A stretch of DNA of 57,270 bases from Prevotella sp. (GTDB lineage: Bacteria; Bacteroidota; Bacteroidia; Bacteroidales; Bacteroidaceae), in assembly GCA_017475005.1 (NCBI GenBank), contig JAFVGI010000023.1:1-57270 (forward strand). Direction: 5' to 3'. The notes below the pieces were generated by a model. That model did no database searches. It was not told where the DNA came from and saw only the letters and a program-made list of their open reading frames with translations. Positions 24,785 through 35,113 of the stretch are shown piece after piece. Each line of letters begins with the position of its first letter. The stretch's first letter is position 1. The translations under genes and the position numbers were made by a program.

Positions 24785-25326
24785 TATTCTATTTCCTCAC
24801 CTCTTTCATTAAGAAATTTAGACACCTCTTCCTGACAAGAGCGTGTTACTGCTATGCGTCCAGAGCGAGTAAACTGCAATACGCATCCAGGAGTCTTGTG
24901 TAACTCATGGAAGAGAGCTACGATATCGTCTGTCTTTCCCTGACTCACTACTACGCAGAAAGTCTCGTTAACCTCCGTAAAACGGGCTTTAGCATGACGT
25001 ATGGCATGAGAAACCGCTGGAGTCTTCACCACCACATCAGTAGCAAGTTTGAAGAGAGCAACTTCCACGAGGAACAGGTCGGCATTAGTGTAGAAATGTG
25101 CCTTTACGACGTCAATCTTCTTCTCTATCTGCTTTACGACCTTCTTCATCATCTCCTCGTCGGAGTATGCCGTAATGGTATATTTGTGTATGCCCTTAAT
25201 TGAAGAAGGACTTACGTTGAGTGACTCGATATTTATCTGTCTGCGCGTAAATACAGCAGTTATCTGATTGAGGATACCTGCAATATTTTCTGTATATACC
25301 TGTAATGTAAAAAGTTTCTGTTCCAT
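24784..25326 (-). CDS. ilvN: acetolactate synthase small (regulatory) subunit
   Basis: The 180-residue protein has an N-terminal ACT domain (TLQVYTENIAGILNQITAVFTRRQINIESLNV) that senses valine, and the C-terminal IlvN/IlvH domain. It tunes IlvB activity. The ATG overlaps the ilvB stop (TGATG); an in-frame TTG three bases upstream is less likely. This tight coupling supports subunit stoichiometry. Confidence 0.95.
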   Translation of the reverse strand: MEQKLFTLQVYTENIAGILNQITAVFTRRQINIESLNVSPSSIKGIHKYTITAYSDEEMMKKVVKQIEKKIDVVKAHFYTNADLFLVEVALFKLATDVVVKTPAVSHAIRHAKARFTEVNETFCVVVSQGKTDDIVALFHELHKTPGCVLQFTRSGRIAVTRSCQEEVSKFLNERGEEIE

Positions 25327-27047
25327 CAATATTCAACGTTTAGTTGCATCTCGTCAACAGCTTTTCCAGGAGCTGTCATTGGTTCTACATTCATATCGGG
25401 TTTGATGATTGTCTCAAGGAAGAAGGCACCCTTCGAGGTCAGCATCTTCTCTATTGCAGCAGGCAGGTCCTCACGCTTCTCGACCTTGAGATATGGGATA
25501 TTGTATGCCTCCGCAATCTTTGAAAAGTCAGGGTTACACATTGGTGTGAACGACTGTTTCTTATTGAAGAACATATCTTGCCACTGGCGTACGTTGCCGA
25601 GATAGCTATTGTTGAGGAGAATCATCTTTACAGGAATGTCGTATTCCATTATGGTACCCAGTTCCTGTATCACCATCTGCAGGCCTCCGTCGCCCATAAA
25701 GCAGCATACTGTTCTGTCAGGTGCTCCATATGTGGCACCCATAGCAGCAGGCAGGCCGTAGCCCATTGTTCCCAAGCCGCCGGAAGTAGCTATTGAGCGA
25801 GGCACGTGATACTTGAAGTATCTGCATGACATCATCTGATTCTGACCAACGTCGGTAACAAGTATCGGAGCACCTATCTTGTCCTCCATAGAATAAGCCA
25901 TCTTTGCAACATCGTGTGCCACCTCTCCCATCAGCAGCGGTCCGCTGGTAGGCTTGGTTGCAGGTGTTATGACATTCTCTATTTCCTTTTGTCTCAGAGG
26001 TTGGAATGACTCTTTCCAATCACTATGGTCAGCCTTGTTCACAAGTTCTGTGAGTGCAGGGAGTGACACCTTACAGTCAGCAACGACAGAGACATCAGTC
26101 TTCACACACTTGTCAATCTCCGACGGGTCGATGTCGAGGTGTATTATCTTTGCCTGCTTGGCATATCTTGACAAGTCGCCTGTCACACGGTCAGAGAAGC
26201 GCATGCCGATAGCGATAAGCACGTCGGCCTCCTGCTCCTTCAGGTTTACAGAATAAGAGCCATGCATTCCCAGCATACCCATATTCAGCGGATGGTTTGA
26301 AGGCAAAGCAGAAAGTCCGAGAAGTGTTCTGCCTGCAGGGATGTCAGCCTTCTCAAGGAAGGTCTTCAGTTCCTCCTGGGCATTACCCAGTTCCACACCC
26401 TGTCCCACGAGAGCCATTGGCTTCTTGGCATTGTTGATAAGTTCCGCTGCAGCCTTTATCTTATCCATCTTCAGCTCAGGATAAGGCACATAAGAACGGA
26501 TGAAGTCAACCTTTGCTGGCTTGTAGTCTATCTTTGCCGTCTGGGCATTCTTTGTGAAGTCGAGCACTACAGGGCCTGGACGACCTGATTTAGCAATATA
26601 AAAGGCTCTTGACACAGCCCATGCCACATCCTCTGCCCTACGAATCTGGTAAGCCCATTTTGTTATTGGCTGTGCCACACCCACAAGGTCAACCTCCTGG
26701 AAGGCATCAGTACCCAGAACGCCTGTTGCTACCTGTCCTGCGATAACGACAATCGGTGTAGAGTCCATCATGGCGTCGGCAACGCCTGTCAGAGTATTTG
26801 TGACACCAGGTCCTGATGTAACAATACATACGCCCACGTCTCCTGATACTCTCGCGTAGCCCTCTGCAGCGTGTGCAGCAGCCTGCTCATGACGTACCAA
26901 AATGTGGTCGAAGGCCTTCTTCTCACCACGTGTATAATCGTATATGGCATCATAGGTCGGCATTATGCTGCCGCCTGGATAGCCGAATATAGTCTTTACC
27001 CCCTGCTCTTTCAGGGATAACATTAATGCTTCTGAACCAGTAATCAT
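25326..27047 (-). CDS. ilvB: acetolactate synthase large subunit
   Basis: IlvB condenses pyruvate with pyruvate or 2-ketobutyrate using thiamine diphosphate and FAD. In the 573 residues one sees the N-terminal ThDP-PYR domain (FGYPGGSIMPTYDA, HEQAAAHAAEGYAR with the catalytic Glu), the central domain, and the ThDP-PP motif GDGGLQMVIQELGT near 449 followed by NNSYLGNVRQWQ. It lies 9 bases after ilvD. Confidence 0.97.
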   Translation of the reverse strand: MITGSEALMLSLKEQGVKTIFGYPGGSIMPTYDAIYDYTRGEKKAFDHILVRHEQAAAHAAEGYARVSGDVGVCIVTSGPGVTNTLTGVADAMMDSTPIVVIAGQVATGVLGTDAFQEVDLVGVAQPITKWAYQIRRAEDVAWAVSRAFYIAKSGRPGPVVLDFTKNAQTAKIDYKPAKVDFIRSYVPYPELKMDKIKAAAELINNAKKPMALVGQGVELGNAQEELKTFLEKADIPAGRTLLGLSALPSNHPLNMGMLGMHGSYSVNLKEQEADVLIAIGMRFSDRVTGDLSRYAKQAKIIHLDIDPSEIDKCVKTDVSVVADCKVSLPALTELVNKADHSDWKESFQPLRQKEIENVITPATKPTSGPLLMGEVAHDVAKMAYSMEDKIGAPILVTDVGQNQMMSCRYFKYHVPRSIATSGGLGTMGYGLPAAMGATYGAPDRTVCCFMGDGGLQMVIQELGTIMEYDIPVKMILLNNSYLGNVRQWQDMFFNKKQSFTPMCNPDFSKIAEAYNIPYLKVEKREDLPAAIEKMLTSKGAFFLETIIKPDMNVEPMTAPGKAVDEMQLNVEY

Positions 27048-27056
27048 TATTATTTC

Positions 27057-28904
27057 TTAGTCTTCTATTATTCTTACACCACCTTTGTCGGCAGATGATA
27101 CAGATTGTGCATAAGCTCTCAGCGCCTTGCTCACTACACGGTTTCTCTTCAGCGGCTGCTGTGGACGTGCTGCAAGTTCTTCGTCACTGAGTTTTACGTT
27201 GATAGTACGGCTTGGAATATCAATCACGATGATGTCGCCATCCTTTACCTTTCCGATATTACCGCCGCTGGCAGCCTCAGGGGAGATGTGTCCTATTGAG
27301 AGTCCTGATGTACCTCCAGAGAAACGTCCGTCAGTAATCAGGGCACATTCCTTACCCATGTGCATTGACTTGATGTATGATGTAGGATACAGCATCTCCT
27401 GCATGCCAGGACCACCCTTTGGTCCTTCGTGTGTAATTACCACGCAGTCGCCTTTCTTCACTTTTCCGCCAAGGATTCCTTCACAAGCGTCTTCCTGTGA
27501 ATCGAATACTACAGCAGGGCCCTCGAAATGCCACAGTTCTGGAGCCACACCGGCAGTCTTCACCACACAGCCGTCCTGAGCGATATTACCAAAGAGTACA
27601 GCCATACCGCCATCCTTAGTGTATGCATGTTCTATGTCGCGGATACAGCCATTCTCTCTGTCTGTATCGAGCTCATCCCAGTATGTCTCCTGAGAACCCA
27701 TGACATTAGAGAATTTTCCGCCAGGAGCACATCCGTAGATATCGCCTACTTCTTTTGTCACCACAGCCATAGGGTTGTTGGTCCATTTTCCGTCAGCACC
27801 CAGTGTGAGGCCTGTGATAGAGTATTTCTGTATATCCTCTCCAAGAGTCGCACCATTTACGCGCTTGCAAGAGAGGTCGAGCAGGTTACCCTTTGCCAGT
27901 TCACCCAATATGCCGAGTATGCCGCCTGCCCTATTCTCCTCCTGGATAGAATATTTCTGCCAGTTAGGAGCCAGCTTGCAGAGGAAAGGAACCTTTCTGC
28001 TCAGAGCATCGATATCACTCATCTTGAAATCAACCTCTGCCTCCTGTGCAACAGCCAGCAGGTGGAGCACAGTATTTGTTGAAGCACCCATAGCGATGTC
28101 AAGAGTCATAGCATTCAAGAAAGCAGCACGTGTAGCGATGCTTCTTGGCAATACGCTCTCGTCGCCATCCTCATAGTATGCCAAAGCATTCTTTACTATT
28201 ATCTGGGCAGCCTTCTTAAAGAGGTTTATCCTGTTCTTATGTGTAGCCAGTATAGAACCGTTTCCTGGCAATGACAGTCCTATTGCCTCTGTCAAAGAGT
28301 TCATAGAGTTTGCGGTGAACATACCTGAGCAAGCACCACATCCTGGGCAAGCCATACTCTCCACCTGTGCCAGTTCTTCATCAGAAACAGTAGGGTCACC
28401 ACCCTTAATCATTGCTGTGATAAGGTCGGCATTCTCACCATTCAGCTTATGTGACTCCATTGGTCCGCCTGAGACAAAGACAGCAGGAATATTCAGACGC
28501 ATAGCAGCCATCAGCATACCTGGTGTCACCTTGTCGCAGTTTGAGATACACACCATAGCATCAGCCTTGTGTGCATTCACCATATACTCTACAGAGTCAG
28601 CAATCACATCGCGTGAAGGAAGTGAATAGAGCATTCCGTCATGACCCATTGCAATGCCATCATCCACAGCAATTGTGTTGAATTCTGCTGCATAGCAACC
28701 AAGTTTCTCTATCTCGGCCTTTACTATCTGTCCAATCTCATGCAGATGTGTATGTCCTGGTACAAACTGTGTGAAAGAGTTGACTATTGCAATAATAGGC
28801 TTTCCGAATTGCTCTCTCTTCATACCGTTAGCTACCCACAGAGCTCTTGCTCCTGCCATACGGCGACCTTCTGTGCAGACTGAACTGCGTAACTGATGTT
28901 TCAT
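27057..28904 (-). CDS. ilvD: dihydroxy-acid dehydratase
   Basis: IlvD dehydrates dihydroxy acids to the keto acids of valine and isoleucine with an iron-sulphur cluster. The 615-residue protein shows the cluster cysteines in [12 protein letters not shown] near 122 and [19 protein letters not shown] near 190, plus the C-terminal [19 protein letters not shown]. It starts 36 bases after secA, and I see no separate promoter or leader attenuator in that gap. First of ilvD-ilvB-ilvN-thioesterase-ilvC. Confidence 0.97.
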   Translation of the reverse strand: MKHQLRSSVCTEGRRMAGARALWVANGMKREQFGKPIIAIVNSFTQFVPGHTHLHEIGQIVKAEIEKLGCYAAEFNTIAVDDGIAMGHDGMLYSLPSRDVIADSVEYMVNAHKADAMVCISNCDKVTPGMLMAAMRLNIPAVFVSGGPMESHKLNGENADLITAMIKGGDPTVSDEELAQVESMACPGCGACSGMFTANSMNSLTEAIGLSLPGNGSILATHKNRINLFKKAAQIIVKNALAYYEDGDESVLPRSIATRAAFLNAMTLDIAMGASTNTVLHLLAVAQEAEVDFKMSDIDALSRKVPFLCKLAPNWQKYSIQEENRAGGILGILGELAKGNLLDLSCKRVNGATLGEDIQKYSITGLTLGADGKWTNNPMAVVTKEVGDIYGCAPGGKFSNVMGSQETYWDELDTDRENGCIRDIEHAYTKDGGMAVLFGNIAQDGCVVKTAGVAPELWHFEGPAVVFDSQEDACEGILGGKVKKGDCVVITHEGPKGGPGMQEMLYPTSYIKSMHMGKECALITDGRFSGGTSGLSIGHISPEAASGGNIGKVKDGDIIVIDIPSRTINVKLSDEELAARPQQPLKRNRVVSKALRAYAQSVSSADKGGVRIIED

Positions 28905-28940
28905 ATTTCCTTATTTTCTTCGCGTGCGCGTTCTATAATA

Positions 28941-31900
28941 TTAAATATTCTTTCCGTGACAATGCTTATACTTCTTCCCTGAACCACAAGGACATGGGTC
29001 ATTAGGACGTGGTGTCTTAGTGTTCACGATAGGAATTCTTGGCATCTGCTGCTGTGATGGATCAATATATTTCGGCTTATCCATACCATCGCCCATCTGT
29101 GGTGGCACCATAGGTGTTCCGTCAGCATTCAGTTGTGCCTTGTTTGTAGTATATTGTGGACGTTCAGGTTTGCGAGGCAGTGGTGCCTGTGCCTCCTGAG
29201 GTGCCTCCTCCTTGTGTATGTGGATACGTGATAATGTAGAGCAGATGGTATCATTCATCTGATTTATCATATTGTCCCACAGCTTTACTGACTCCAGCTT
29301 GAATATCAGCAATGGATCTTTCTGCTCATATGATGCATTCTGTGATGAATGTCTCAGTTCATCGAGTTGTCTGAGGTTCTCCTTCCAGTTGTCGTCAATG
29401 GTGTGGAGCATTATCATCTTCTCAAACTCCTTCATCACATTGGTACATCCGCATTCATAGCATTCCTTCAGGTCGAATGACATACGATATATCATCTTCA
29501 TATCCGTCAACGGAATGAGTATGCGTTCGAAGTGTGCATTAGGATTCTCTACAATTTCTTTTACTACAGGAGCAGCCTCATCACGAACCTTGTCCACATG
29601 AGCTTTGAAGTGTGACATTGCCTGCTGGAATGCTTCCTCCTCCATCTTTTCACGTGGCATAGTAGCAAATTCCTCCTGTGTAAATGGGAATTCCATATAG
29701 AAGAGTTTCAGGAACATCTCCTTGCATCCCTCGTAGTCATTATTGTTTAGAACATACAGCACTCTGTCCCAAATGGTATTCGTGATATCCATACCTATGC
29801 GCTCTCCCATGAGGGCATGTCTGCGCTTCTCGTATATAACAGTACGCTGTTTGTTCATCACATCATCATACTCCAACAGTCTCTTACGGATACCGAAGTT
29901 GTTTTCTTCAACCTTCTTCTGAGCACGTTCGATGCTTCGTGAAATCATTGGTGCCTCTATGCGCTCGCCCTCTTCGAAACCCAACCGGTCCATCACTCTT
30001 GCTATTCTCTCGGAAGCAAAGAGTCTCATCAGTTTGTCTTCCAACGAAACATAGAATACAGAAGAACCTGGGTCACCCTGACGTCCTGCACGACCTCTCA
30101 ACTGCCTGTCCACGCGACGGCTCTCATGACGCTCTGTACCAATGATGGCAAGACCGCCGGCAGCCTTTACTTCGTCAGTCAGTTTAATATCAGTACCACG
30201 ACCAGCCATATTGGTTGCGATGGTAACAGCACCCAGTCCATTAACGCTCTTACCAGCCTCAGCAACAATCAGAGACTCACGAGCATGTTCCTTCGCATTC
30301 AGCACGTTGTGAGGTATCTTACGCATGCTGAGCATACGAGATATCAATTCAGATATTTCCACAGAGGTGGTACCCACCAGACATGGGCGTCCGGCATTGC
30401 GCATTTCCTCTATCTCATCGATGACGGCCTTGTACTTTTCACGATTTGTCTTATATACTCGGTCGTCCATATCCTTACGTATCACAGGACGGTTGGTAGG
30501 AATCTCAACGACGTCGAGTTTGTAGATATCCCAAAACTCACCGGCCTCTGTCGAAGCAGTACCTGTCATACCTGCCAGTTTGTGATACATGCGGAAATAG
30601 TTCTGCAGAGTAATGGTAGCATATGTCTGTGTAGCAGCCTCTACCTTCACGTGCTCCTTTGCCTCAACAGCCTGATGCAGTCCGTCACTCCAGCGGCGAC
30701 CTTCCATTATACGACCAGTCTGTTCATCAACAATCTTCACCTCATTGTTGATTACGACATATTCATCATCTTTATTATACAAAGAATAAGCTTTCAGCAA
30801 CTGCTGCAGGGTATGTACGCGTTCCGACTGCTCTGAGAAATGGCTCAACAGCTGGTCTTTCTTCTCCAGACGTTCTTCGTCAGACAGTCCTGTTTCTGCC
30901 TCCAATGCTGACAGCTCTGTGGTGATATCTGGAATAACAAACAAGTCTTTGTTACCCACCTGTTGAGAGAGCCATTCTACGCCCTTATCGGTAAGATCCG
31001 CACTATGCATCTTCTCATCGATGACGAAATACAGAGGTGCTATCGCCTCAGGCATCTTGCGGTTGTTGTTCTCCATGTATATCTCTTCCGTATTGAGCAT
31101 TCCACTCTTGATACCATCTTCTGAGAGATACTTCACAAGAGGTGTATTCTTTGGAAGAGCCTTATATGAACGGTACAGTGAGAGAAAACCGTCAGCAGTC
31201 ATCTGCTTGTCGTCTGTCTCCTGTCCCTTTGCAATCATCTGCTTTGCGTCAGCCAGCAATTGTGTAGCGAGTTTCCTCTGTACTCCAAACAATTTCTCCA
31301 CGAGAGGCTGATACTCCTCAAACATCTGCACATCACCCTTTGGCACAGGACCAGAGATGATAAGAGGTGTTCGGGCATCGTCAATCAACACTGAGTCCAC
31401 CTCATCGACAATGGCGTAGTTATGCTTTCTCTGCACCAGGTCTTCTGGTTGCATAGCCATATTGTCACGCAGATAGTCGAAGCCGAATTCGTTGTTGGTA
31501 CCAAATGTGATATCTGCCTGATAAGCCTTTCTGCGTTCCTCGCTGTTAGGTCTGTGCTTGTCGATACAATCCACACTCAATCCGTGGAACATATACAGAG
31601 GACCCATCCATTCCGAGTCACGTTTTGCCAGATAGTCATTCACAGTAACCACATGAACACCATTACCAGTCAGGGCATTCAGGAATACTGGACAAGTAGC
31701 GACAAGTGTCTTACCTTCACCGGTTGCCATCTCGGCTATCTTACCCTGGTGCAATACAATGCCACCGAAGAGCTGCACATCATAGTGCACCATTTCCCAT
31801 TTCAGATCATTGCCGCCAGCGGTCCAGTGATTATGATATATCGCTTTGTCACCGTCAATGGTGATGAAGTCCTTGCTTGGGTCCGCAGCCAGTTCACGAT

Positions 31901-32303
31901 CGAAATCTGTTGCGGTAACTACAGTCTCCTCATTCTCCGAGAATCTACGTGCTGTCTCCTTTACTATTGAGAATGCTACAGGATACACCTCATTCAGGGC
32001 CTCCTCCAATTTGTCGAGGACCTCCTTATCCAGTTTGTCTATCTGGTTGAAGATAGGCTCACGTTCATCAATCGATGTCTCCTCTATCTTAGCCTTCAGT
32101 TCTTCAATCTGGGCTTTCAACTCCTTTACAGAGCCCTGCACAAACTGCTGTATCTCCTTGCTCTTTGCACGGAGTTCATCATTTGTCAAAGCCTGGATAG
32201 CAGGATATGCTTCCTTTACTTTATCAACCAGCGGTTGAATCTTCTTTATATCTCTACTTGACTTATTGCCAAAAAGTGCTGATAGTATAGAATTAATATT
32301 CAT
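28941..32303 (-). CDS. secA: preprotein translocase ATPase SecA
   Basis: SecA drives protein export through SecYEG. The 1120-residue length is the large form usual in Bacteroidetes, with an extra charged helical segment near residues 55-110. Walker [12 protein letters not shown] is near 195, [16 protein letters not shown] near 295, and the second helicase half holds [11 protein letters not shown] and [17 protein letters not shown] Pro/Gln-rich linker leads to the C-terminal zinc motif [16 protein letters not shown], which binds SecB or ribosomes in other bacteria. It has a good promoter with a leader of about 65 bases. Confidence 0.98.
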   Translation of the reverse strand: MNINSILSALFGNKSSRDIKKIQPLVDKVKEAYPAIQALTNDELRAKSKEIQQFVQGSVKELKAQIEELKAKIEETSIDEREPIFNQIDKLDKEVLDKLEEALNEVYPVAFSIVKETARRFSENEETVVTATDFDRELAADPSKDFITIDGDKAIYHNHWTAGGNDLKWEMVHYDVQLFGGIVLHQGKIAEMATGEGKTLVATCPVFLNALTGNGVHVVTVNDYLAKRDSEWMGPLYMFHGLSVDCIDKHRPNSEERRKAYQADITFGTNNEFGFDYLRDNMAMQPEDLVQRKHNYAIVDEVDSVLIDDARTPLIISGPVPKGDVQMFEEYQPLVEKLFGVQRKLATQLLADAKQMIAKGQETDDKQMTADGFLSLYRSYKALPKNTPLVKYLSEDGIKSGMLNTEEIYMENNNRKMPEAIAPLYFVIDEKMHSADLTDKGVEWLSQQVGNKDLFVIPDITTELSALEAETGLSDEERLEKKDQLLSHFSEQSERVHTLQQLLKAYSLYNKDDEYVVINNEVKIVDEQTGRIMEGRRWSDGLHQAVEAKEHVKVEAATQTYATITLQNYFRMYHKLAGMTGTASTEAGEFWDIYKLDVVEIPTNRPVIRKDMDDRVYKTNREKYKAVIDEIEEMRNAGRPCLVGTTSVEISELISRMLSMRKIPHNVLNAKEHARESLIVAEAGKSVNGLGAVTIATNMAGRGTDIKLTDEVKAAGGLAIIGTERHESRRVDRQLRGRAGRQGDPGSSVFYVSLEDKLMRLFASERIARVMDRLGFEEGERIEAPMISRSIERAQKKVEENNFGIRKRLLEYDDVMNKQRTVIYEKRRHALMGERIGMDITNTIWDRVLYVLNNNDYEGCKEMFLKLFYMEFPFTQEEFATMPREKMEEEAFQQAMSHFKAHVDKVRDEAAPVVKEIVENPNAHFERILIPLTDMKMIYRMSFDLKECYECGCTNVMKEFEKMIMLHTIDDNWKENLRQLDELRHSSQNASYEQKDPLLIFKLESVKLWDNMINQMNDTICSTLSRIHIHKEEAPQEAQAPLPRKPERPQYTTNKAQLNADGTPMVPPQMGDGMDKPKYIDPSQQQMPRIPIVNTKTPRPNDPCPCGSGKKYKHCHGKNI

Positions 32304-32374
32304 TTTCTTCGTTTTATGTTACTCTCGCACGTGACGCATCATACGTGTACGCACACAAGTACGATATTGGGGTG

Positions 32375-32406
32375 CAAAGTTATAAAAAAAAATACAAATC
32401 GGCAAA
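32375..32406 (-). promoter_or_regulatory. secA promoter
   Basis: Minus-strand -33 TTTG (32406-32403), 20 bases, -7 TAACTTTG (32382-32375). The leader (about 32368-32304) contains several ACGTG/CGTAC words and may fold, but no known riboswitch is evident. Confidence 0.75.
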
Positions 32407-32434
32407 CATCCATAATATTTTTAACCAATTTTTA

Positions 32435-32464
32435 TTGCATATTGCAAAAATATTTATATCTTTG
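32435..32464 (+). promoter_or_regulatory. promoter of the barrel gene at 32511
   Basis: TTG (32435-32437), 19 bases, TATCTTTG (32457-32464). It is divergent from the secA promoter; the two -33 boxes are about 29 bases apart. Confidence 0.75.
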
Positions 32465-32510
32465 TAGCAGATTTCTATCCTTATTTATTCATTAATTAAT
32501 TCCTAGAGCT

Positions 32511-33215
32511 ATGAAAAAAATCGTGATGATGGCAGTAGCTGCCTTTATGGCTACAGTAAGTGCTAACGCACAGTTTGAGAAAGGCACATGGTCATTGCAA
32601 CCATACATGGGTGGTGTTATCTCATCTGTTACAAACGTAGATAATTTTGACATTGACGATGGTATAGAACTGAAGAAAAGAATGACTGTTGGTTACATCA
32701 TCGGTGGTGAAGCAGAATATCAGTTTGCCAAGAAATTCAGCATCGCAGCAGGTGTGAACTACACTTCTCAGGGTTGTGGTTGGAAAGACATTGACTATTG
32801 GGAAGGACCAGTAAAAGTTGAGGTTAAGGACCAGAGCGACATTCTTGGTTATATCAAGATTCCTATCGTAGCTAACTACTATATTTTCAAGGGCTTTGCT
32901 TTTAAGGCCGGTGTTCAGTTCGGTTTCTTGGTTACCTCTAAGTTTTATGCACATGGAAAAGCCGACATGGACGTTTTGGGAGATGGTGTTAACAGAAGGG
33001 TAGATCTTTACGGCACTGTTGATATGAAGGATCAATACAAAAAGTTTGATTTCTCTATTCCTATTGGCGTTTCTTACCAGTTCAAGGTGCCCATCGTAAT
33101 CGACGCTCGCTATCAGCTAGGTCTGACCAGACTGAACAAGGAAACATTCCCTGGTGTAAAGAACAGCAAGAACAGCGTGTTTACTCTGACTGTTGGTTAC
33201 AAGTTCGCCCTCTAA
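32511..33215 (+). CDS. PorT-like outer-membrane beta-barrel protein
   Basis: The 234-residue protein has a clean signal peptide (MKKIVMMAVAAFMATVSANA) and the OMP_b-brl_2/PorT pattern: GTWSLQPYMGGVISSVT, EYQFAKKFSIAAGVNYTSQG, YIKIPIVANYYIF near 120, and a C-terminal VFTLTVGYKFAL suited to Bam recognition. Function unknown; probably a small porin-like or adhesion barrel. It has its own promoter and terminator, so it is a single-gene unit. Confidence 0.88.
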   Translation: MKKIVMMAVAAFMATVSANAQFEKGTWSLQPYMGGVISSVTNVDNFDIDDGIELKKRMTVGYIIGGEAEYQFAKKFSIAAGVNYTSQGCGWKDIDYWEGPVKVEVKDQSDILGYIKIPIVANYYIFKGFAFKAGVQFGFLVTSKFYAHGKADMDVLGDGVNRRVDLYGTVDMKDQYKKFDFSIPIGVSYQFKVPIVIDARYQLGLTRLNKETFPGVKNSKNSVFTLTVGYKFAL

Positions 33216-33235
33216 ACAACTGAACATAACAAATA

Positions 33236-33274
33236 AAAAAACTGGAAGCATAAAGAACTTCCAGTTTTTTTTCT
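33236..33274 (+). terminator. terminator after the barrel gene
   Basis: AAAACTGGAAG (33238-33248) pairs with CTTCCAGTTTT (33258-33268) around a 9-base loop and is followed by T8. The A-run upstream gives a T-run on the minus strand, so it may also end the acetyltransferase transcript. Confidence 0.88.
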
Positions 33275-33306
33275 ATTCGATAGAAATTTTTCTCCAGCGA
33301 AGAAAA

Positions 33307-33852
33307 TCAAAGTTTTTTTATAATGCGGGCAGGATTGCCCCCAACAACGGCATTATCTGGCACGTCTTTTGTAACAACAGCACCTGCTCCCACAATAGCA
33401 TTACGACCTATTGTTACTCCAGGACATATAATAGCCCCCATACCTATCCACGCATTTTCCTTAATGGTAACCTTTCCAAAATGCATAAGGTTATGTCTGT
33501 CATAAGGATCATGATTTACAGTAGCTATCTTTACCTCAGGAGCTATGAGGACATTATCCTTTATCTCCACCTTCCCAGGAGAGATAATAGTGGCGCCCTT
33601 GTTGATAGTAACATTTTTCCCTATCTTCATCCTACAGCCACAATCGCAATAGAATGGAGAAACAATAACACTACTATCATCCATCTCGCATTGAAAAAGT
33701 TCCTCCAAAAGGCCCTTATAATCAGGATCAGTAGGCTTTTTGGAAGATATCTGCAAACATAGTGCATGACTGCGTATCATCTCCCCCTCTATGGCAATCA
33801 TGCGAGGGTCCTTTTTATCGCCGGAACCAGTGGCGTCAATTCCTTCAAACAT
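33307..33852 (-). CDS. maltose/galactoside-type O-acetyltransferase
   Basis: The 181-residue protein matches the Maa/LacA group of left-handed beta-helix acetyltransferases, which acetylate a sugar from acetyl-CoA. It has an N-terminal helical cap (MIRSHALCLQ), then hexapeptide turns (VTINKGATIISPG, VTIKENAWIGMGAIICPGV, NAIVGAGAVVTKDVPDNAVVGGNPAR). The catalytic His lies in the ATVNHDPYDR segment. Its substrate is unknown. It follows the Dabb gene by 8 bases. Confidence 0.92.
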   Translation of the reverse strand: MFEGIDATGSGDKKDPRMIAIEGEMIRSHALCLQISSKKPTDPDYKGLLEELFQCEMDDSSVIVSPFYCDCGCRMKIGKNVTINKGATIISPGKVEIKDNVLIAPEVKIATVNHDPYDRHNLMHFGKVTIKENAWIGMGAIICPGVTIGRNAIVGAGAVVTKDVPDNAVVGGNPARIIKKL

Positions 33853-33860
33853 CGTGATAA

Positions 33861-34166
33861 CTACACTTCAAAATCGAGGCAGGTTCTTTGTACAGTATAA
33901 GGACGAACCTTGTTATTGGCAACTGCCACATGCTCTGGATGGGTAGCATAAGCCTTCAGGGCTGCTTCGCTCTCAAGGGTGCTGTCGAGCATCACATCAG
34001 CATTTGATGATTCCAAGCGACCATCAATATTCACTTTCGCATCTATAAGGCCAGGCACCTTACCAACAAGTCCTTCCAAGCCCTCTTTAATACCAACCTT
34101 TACGGCATTCTTCTCTTCTTCTGACAACTCTGGATTCAATGTCCACAAAATTACATGTTTTACCAT
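33861..34166 (-). CDS. Dabb (stress-responsive A/B barrel) domain protein
   Basis: From ATG 34166 this is a 101-residue protein, MVKHVILWTL onward. It has the ferredoxin-like dimeric alpha/beta fold of PF07876: KHVILW strand, GLEGLVGKVPGLIDAKVNIDG, DVMLDSTLES, and AYATHPEHVAVANNKVRP with a conserved HP-H pattern. Such proteins bind small hydrophobic or acidic ligands; the role here is unknown. It is first of a two-gene unit with the acetyltransferase. Confidence 0.88.
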   Translation of the reverse strand: MVKHVILWTLNPELSEEEKNAVKVGIKEGLEGLVGKVPGLIDAKVNIDGRLESSNADVMLDSTLESEAALKAYATHPEHVAVANNKVRPYTVQRTCLDFEV

Positions 34167-34198
34167 AATCAATATTTTTTGTTATTTCAACTTGGGCA

Positions 34199-34255
34199 CA
34201 AAGGTACGATTAAGCGAGTGAATATGCAAATTTATTTGCAATTTTCCGAGCGTGA
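34199..34255 (-). promoter_or_regulatory. promoter of the Dabb-acetyltransferase unit
   Basis: Minus-strand -33 TTTG (34230-34227), 20 bases containing CTCGCTTAATCG, -7 TACCTTTG (34206-34199). The palindrome TGCAAAT-tt-ATTTGCA (34225-34240) covers the -33 box, and TCACGCTCGG lies beyond (34255-34246). Similar layout to the radA promoter. Confidence 0.8.
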
Positions 34256-34318
34256 ATACCCTCGACGAATATTAAAGTTATAAAAAAATCCGTACGAAGA
34301 CAAAAACTCGAATAAAAA

Positions 34319-34350
34319 TTTGTTTTTTTGCTCGCATAATCGTAACTTTG
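34319..34350 (+). promoter_or_regulatory. promoter of the PAP2 phosphatase gene
   Basis: TTTG (34319-34322), 20 bases ending GCTCGCATAATCG, TAACTTTG (34343-34350), 25 bases before the ATG. The spacer end resembles the other ATCG-TAACTTTG promoters. Confidence 0.8.
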
Positions 34351-34375
34351 CAAACGATTTTGAAAAATAGATAGT

Positions 34376-35098
34376 ATGAAAAAGACATTAACAACGATAT
34401 TTGTACTTTTTGCAGCAGTAGTGAGTATTTCTGCTCAGAGGGCTACATATCTCACTACGGAGCAATTACCAAACCTAATAAAGTGTCTGCCAGCCCCACC
34501 AGCTTTCGACAGCCCTGAGTTTGCATACGACATTGTGCGATATGCATGGGGAAAGCAGCAACGCGAAGACCCTAACCGTGTTGCTATCGCAAAGGGTGAT
34601 GCACAATGGCAACCTCTCGATTCGTTGTTCCACCGATTTGCTGTTCCTTTCGGCTTGGAAGTAACACAGGAGGGGACGCCTGAGATATATAAACTGCTTA
34701 CTACGGCAGTCTACACCATTGACCAGATGCGTGTGGCTCCAAAGGCTTATTATAAGCGCCAGCGACCCTTTGAACGCTATGGCGAGCCAACGCTGACAGG
34801 GGAAGATAATTCTTTGCGTGGTGAGGGCAGCTATCCTTCCGGACATGCTCTGAGAGGTCAGACATGTGCCTTGGTGATGGCGCAGATAGCACCAGAGAAT
34901 GCTGACACCCTATTCTATCGTGCCCATATCTATGCTCTAAGCCGCGTCATTGCTGGAGCTCACTGGCAAAGCGATGTGGATGCCAGTCGCAACGGAGCTA
35001 CCATCGGATATTGTGTCCTGCAGAATTGCCCTGCCTTTATGGAACAAATGAAAAAGGCACAGAAAGAGTATAGGAAGATTAAAGGAATAAAAAATTAA
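34376..35098 (+). CDS. periplasmic PAP2-family acid phosphatase
   Basis: The 240-residue protein has a signal peptide (ending VSISAQ) and the three class A acid phosphatase/PAP2 motifs: KAYYKRQRPF near 121-130, GSYPSGHA near 150-157, and SRVIAGAHWQSDVDASR near 189-205, each with its catalytic His or Arg. The fit is to soluble PhoN/PhoC-type nonspecific phosphatases rather than lipid phosphatases, since no membrane helices follow. The DUF3078 gene starts 15 bases later. Confidence 0.92.
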   Translation: MKKTLTTIFVLFAAVVSISAQRATYLTTEQLPNLIKCLPAPPAFDSPEFAYDIVRYAWGKQQREDPNRVAIAKGDAQWQPLDSLFHRFAVPFGLEVTQEGTPEIYKLLTTAVYTIDQMRVAPKAYYKRQRPFERYGEPTLTGEDNSLRGEGSYPSGHALRGQTCALVMAQIAPENADTLFYRAHIYALSRVIAGAHWQSDVDASRNGATIGYCVLQNCPAFMEQMKKAQKEYRKIKGIKN

Positions 35099-35113
35099 GA
35101 TATTAAGAAAGAA

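Noticed and set aside
28905-28940. Leader peptide or T-box/attenuator before ilvD
   Set aside because: The gap is only 36 bases and has no regulatory structure or peptide frame.
30126-30836. 236-residue plus-strand frame opposite secA
   Set aside because: Antisense shadow of a certain SecA gene.
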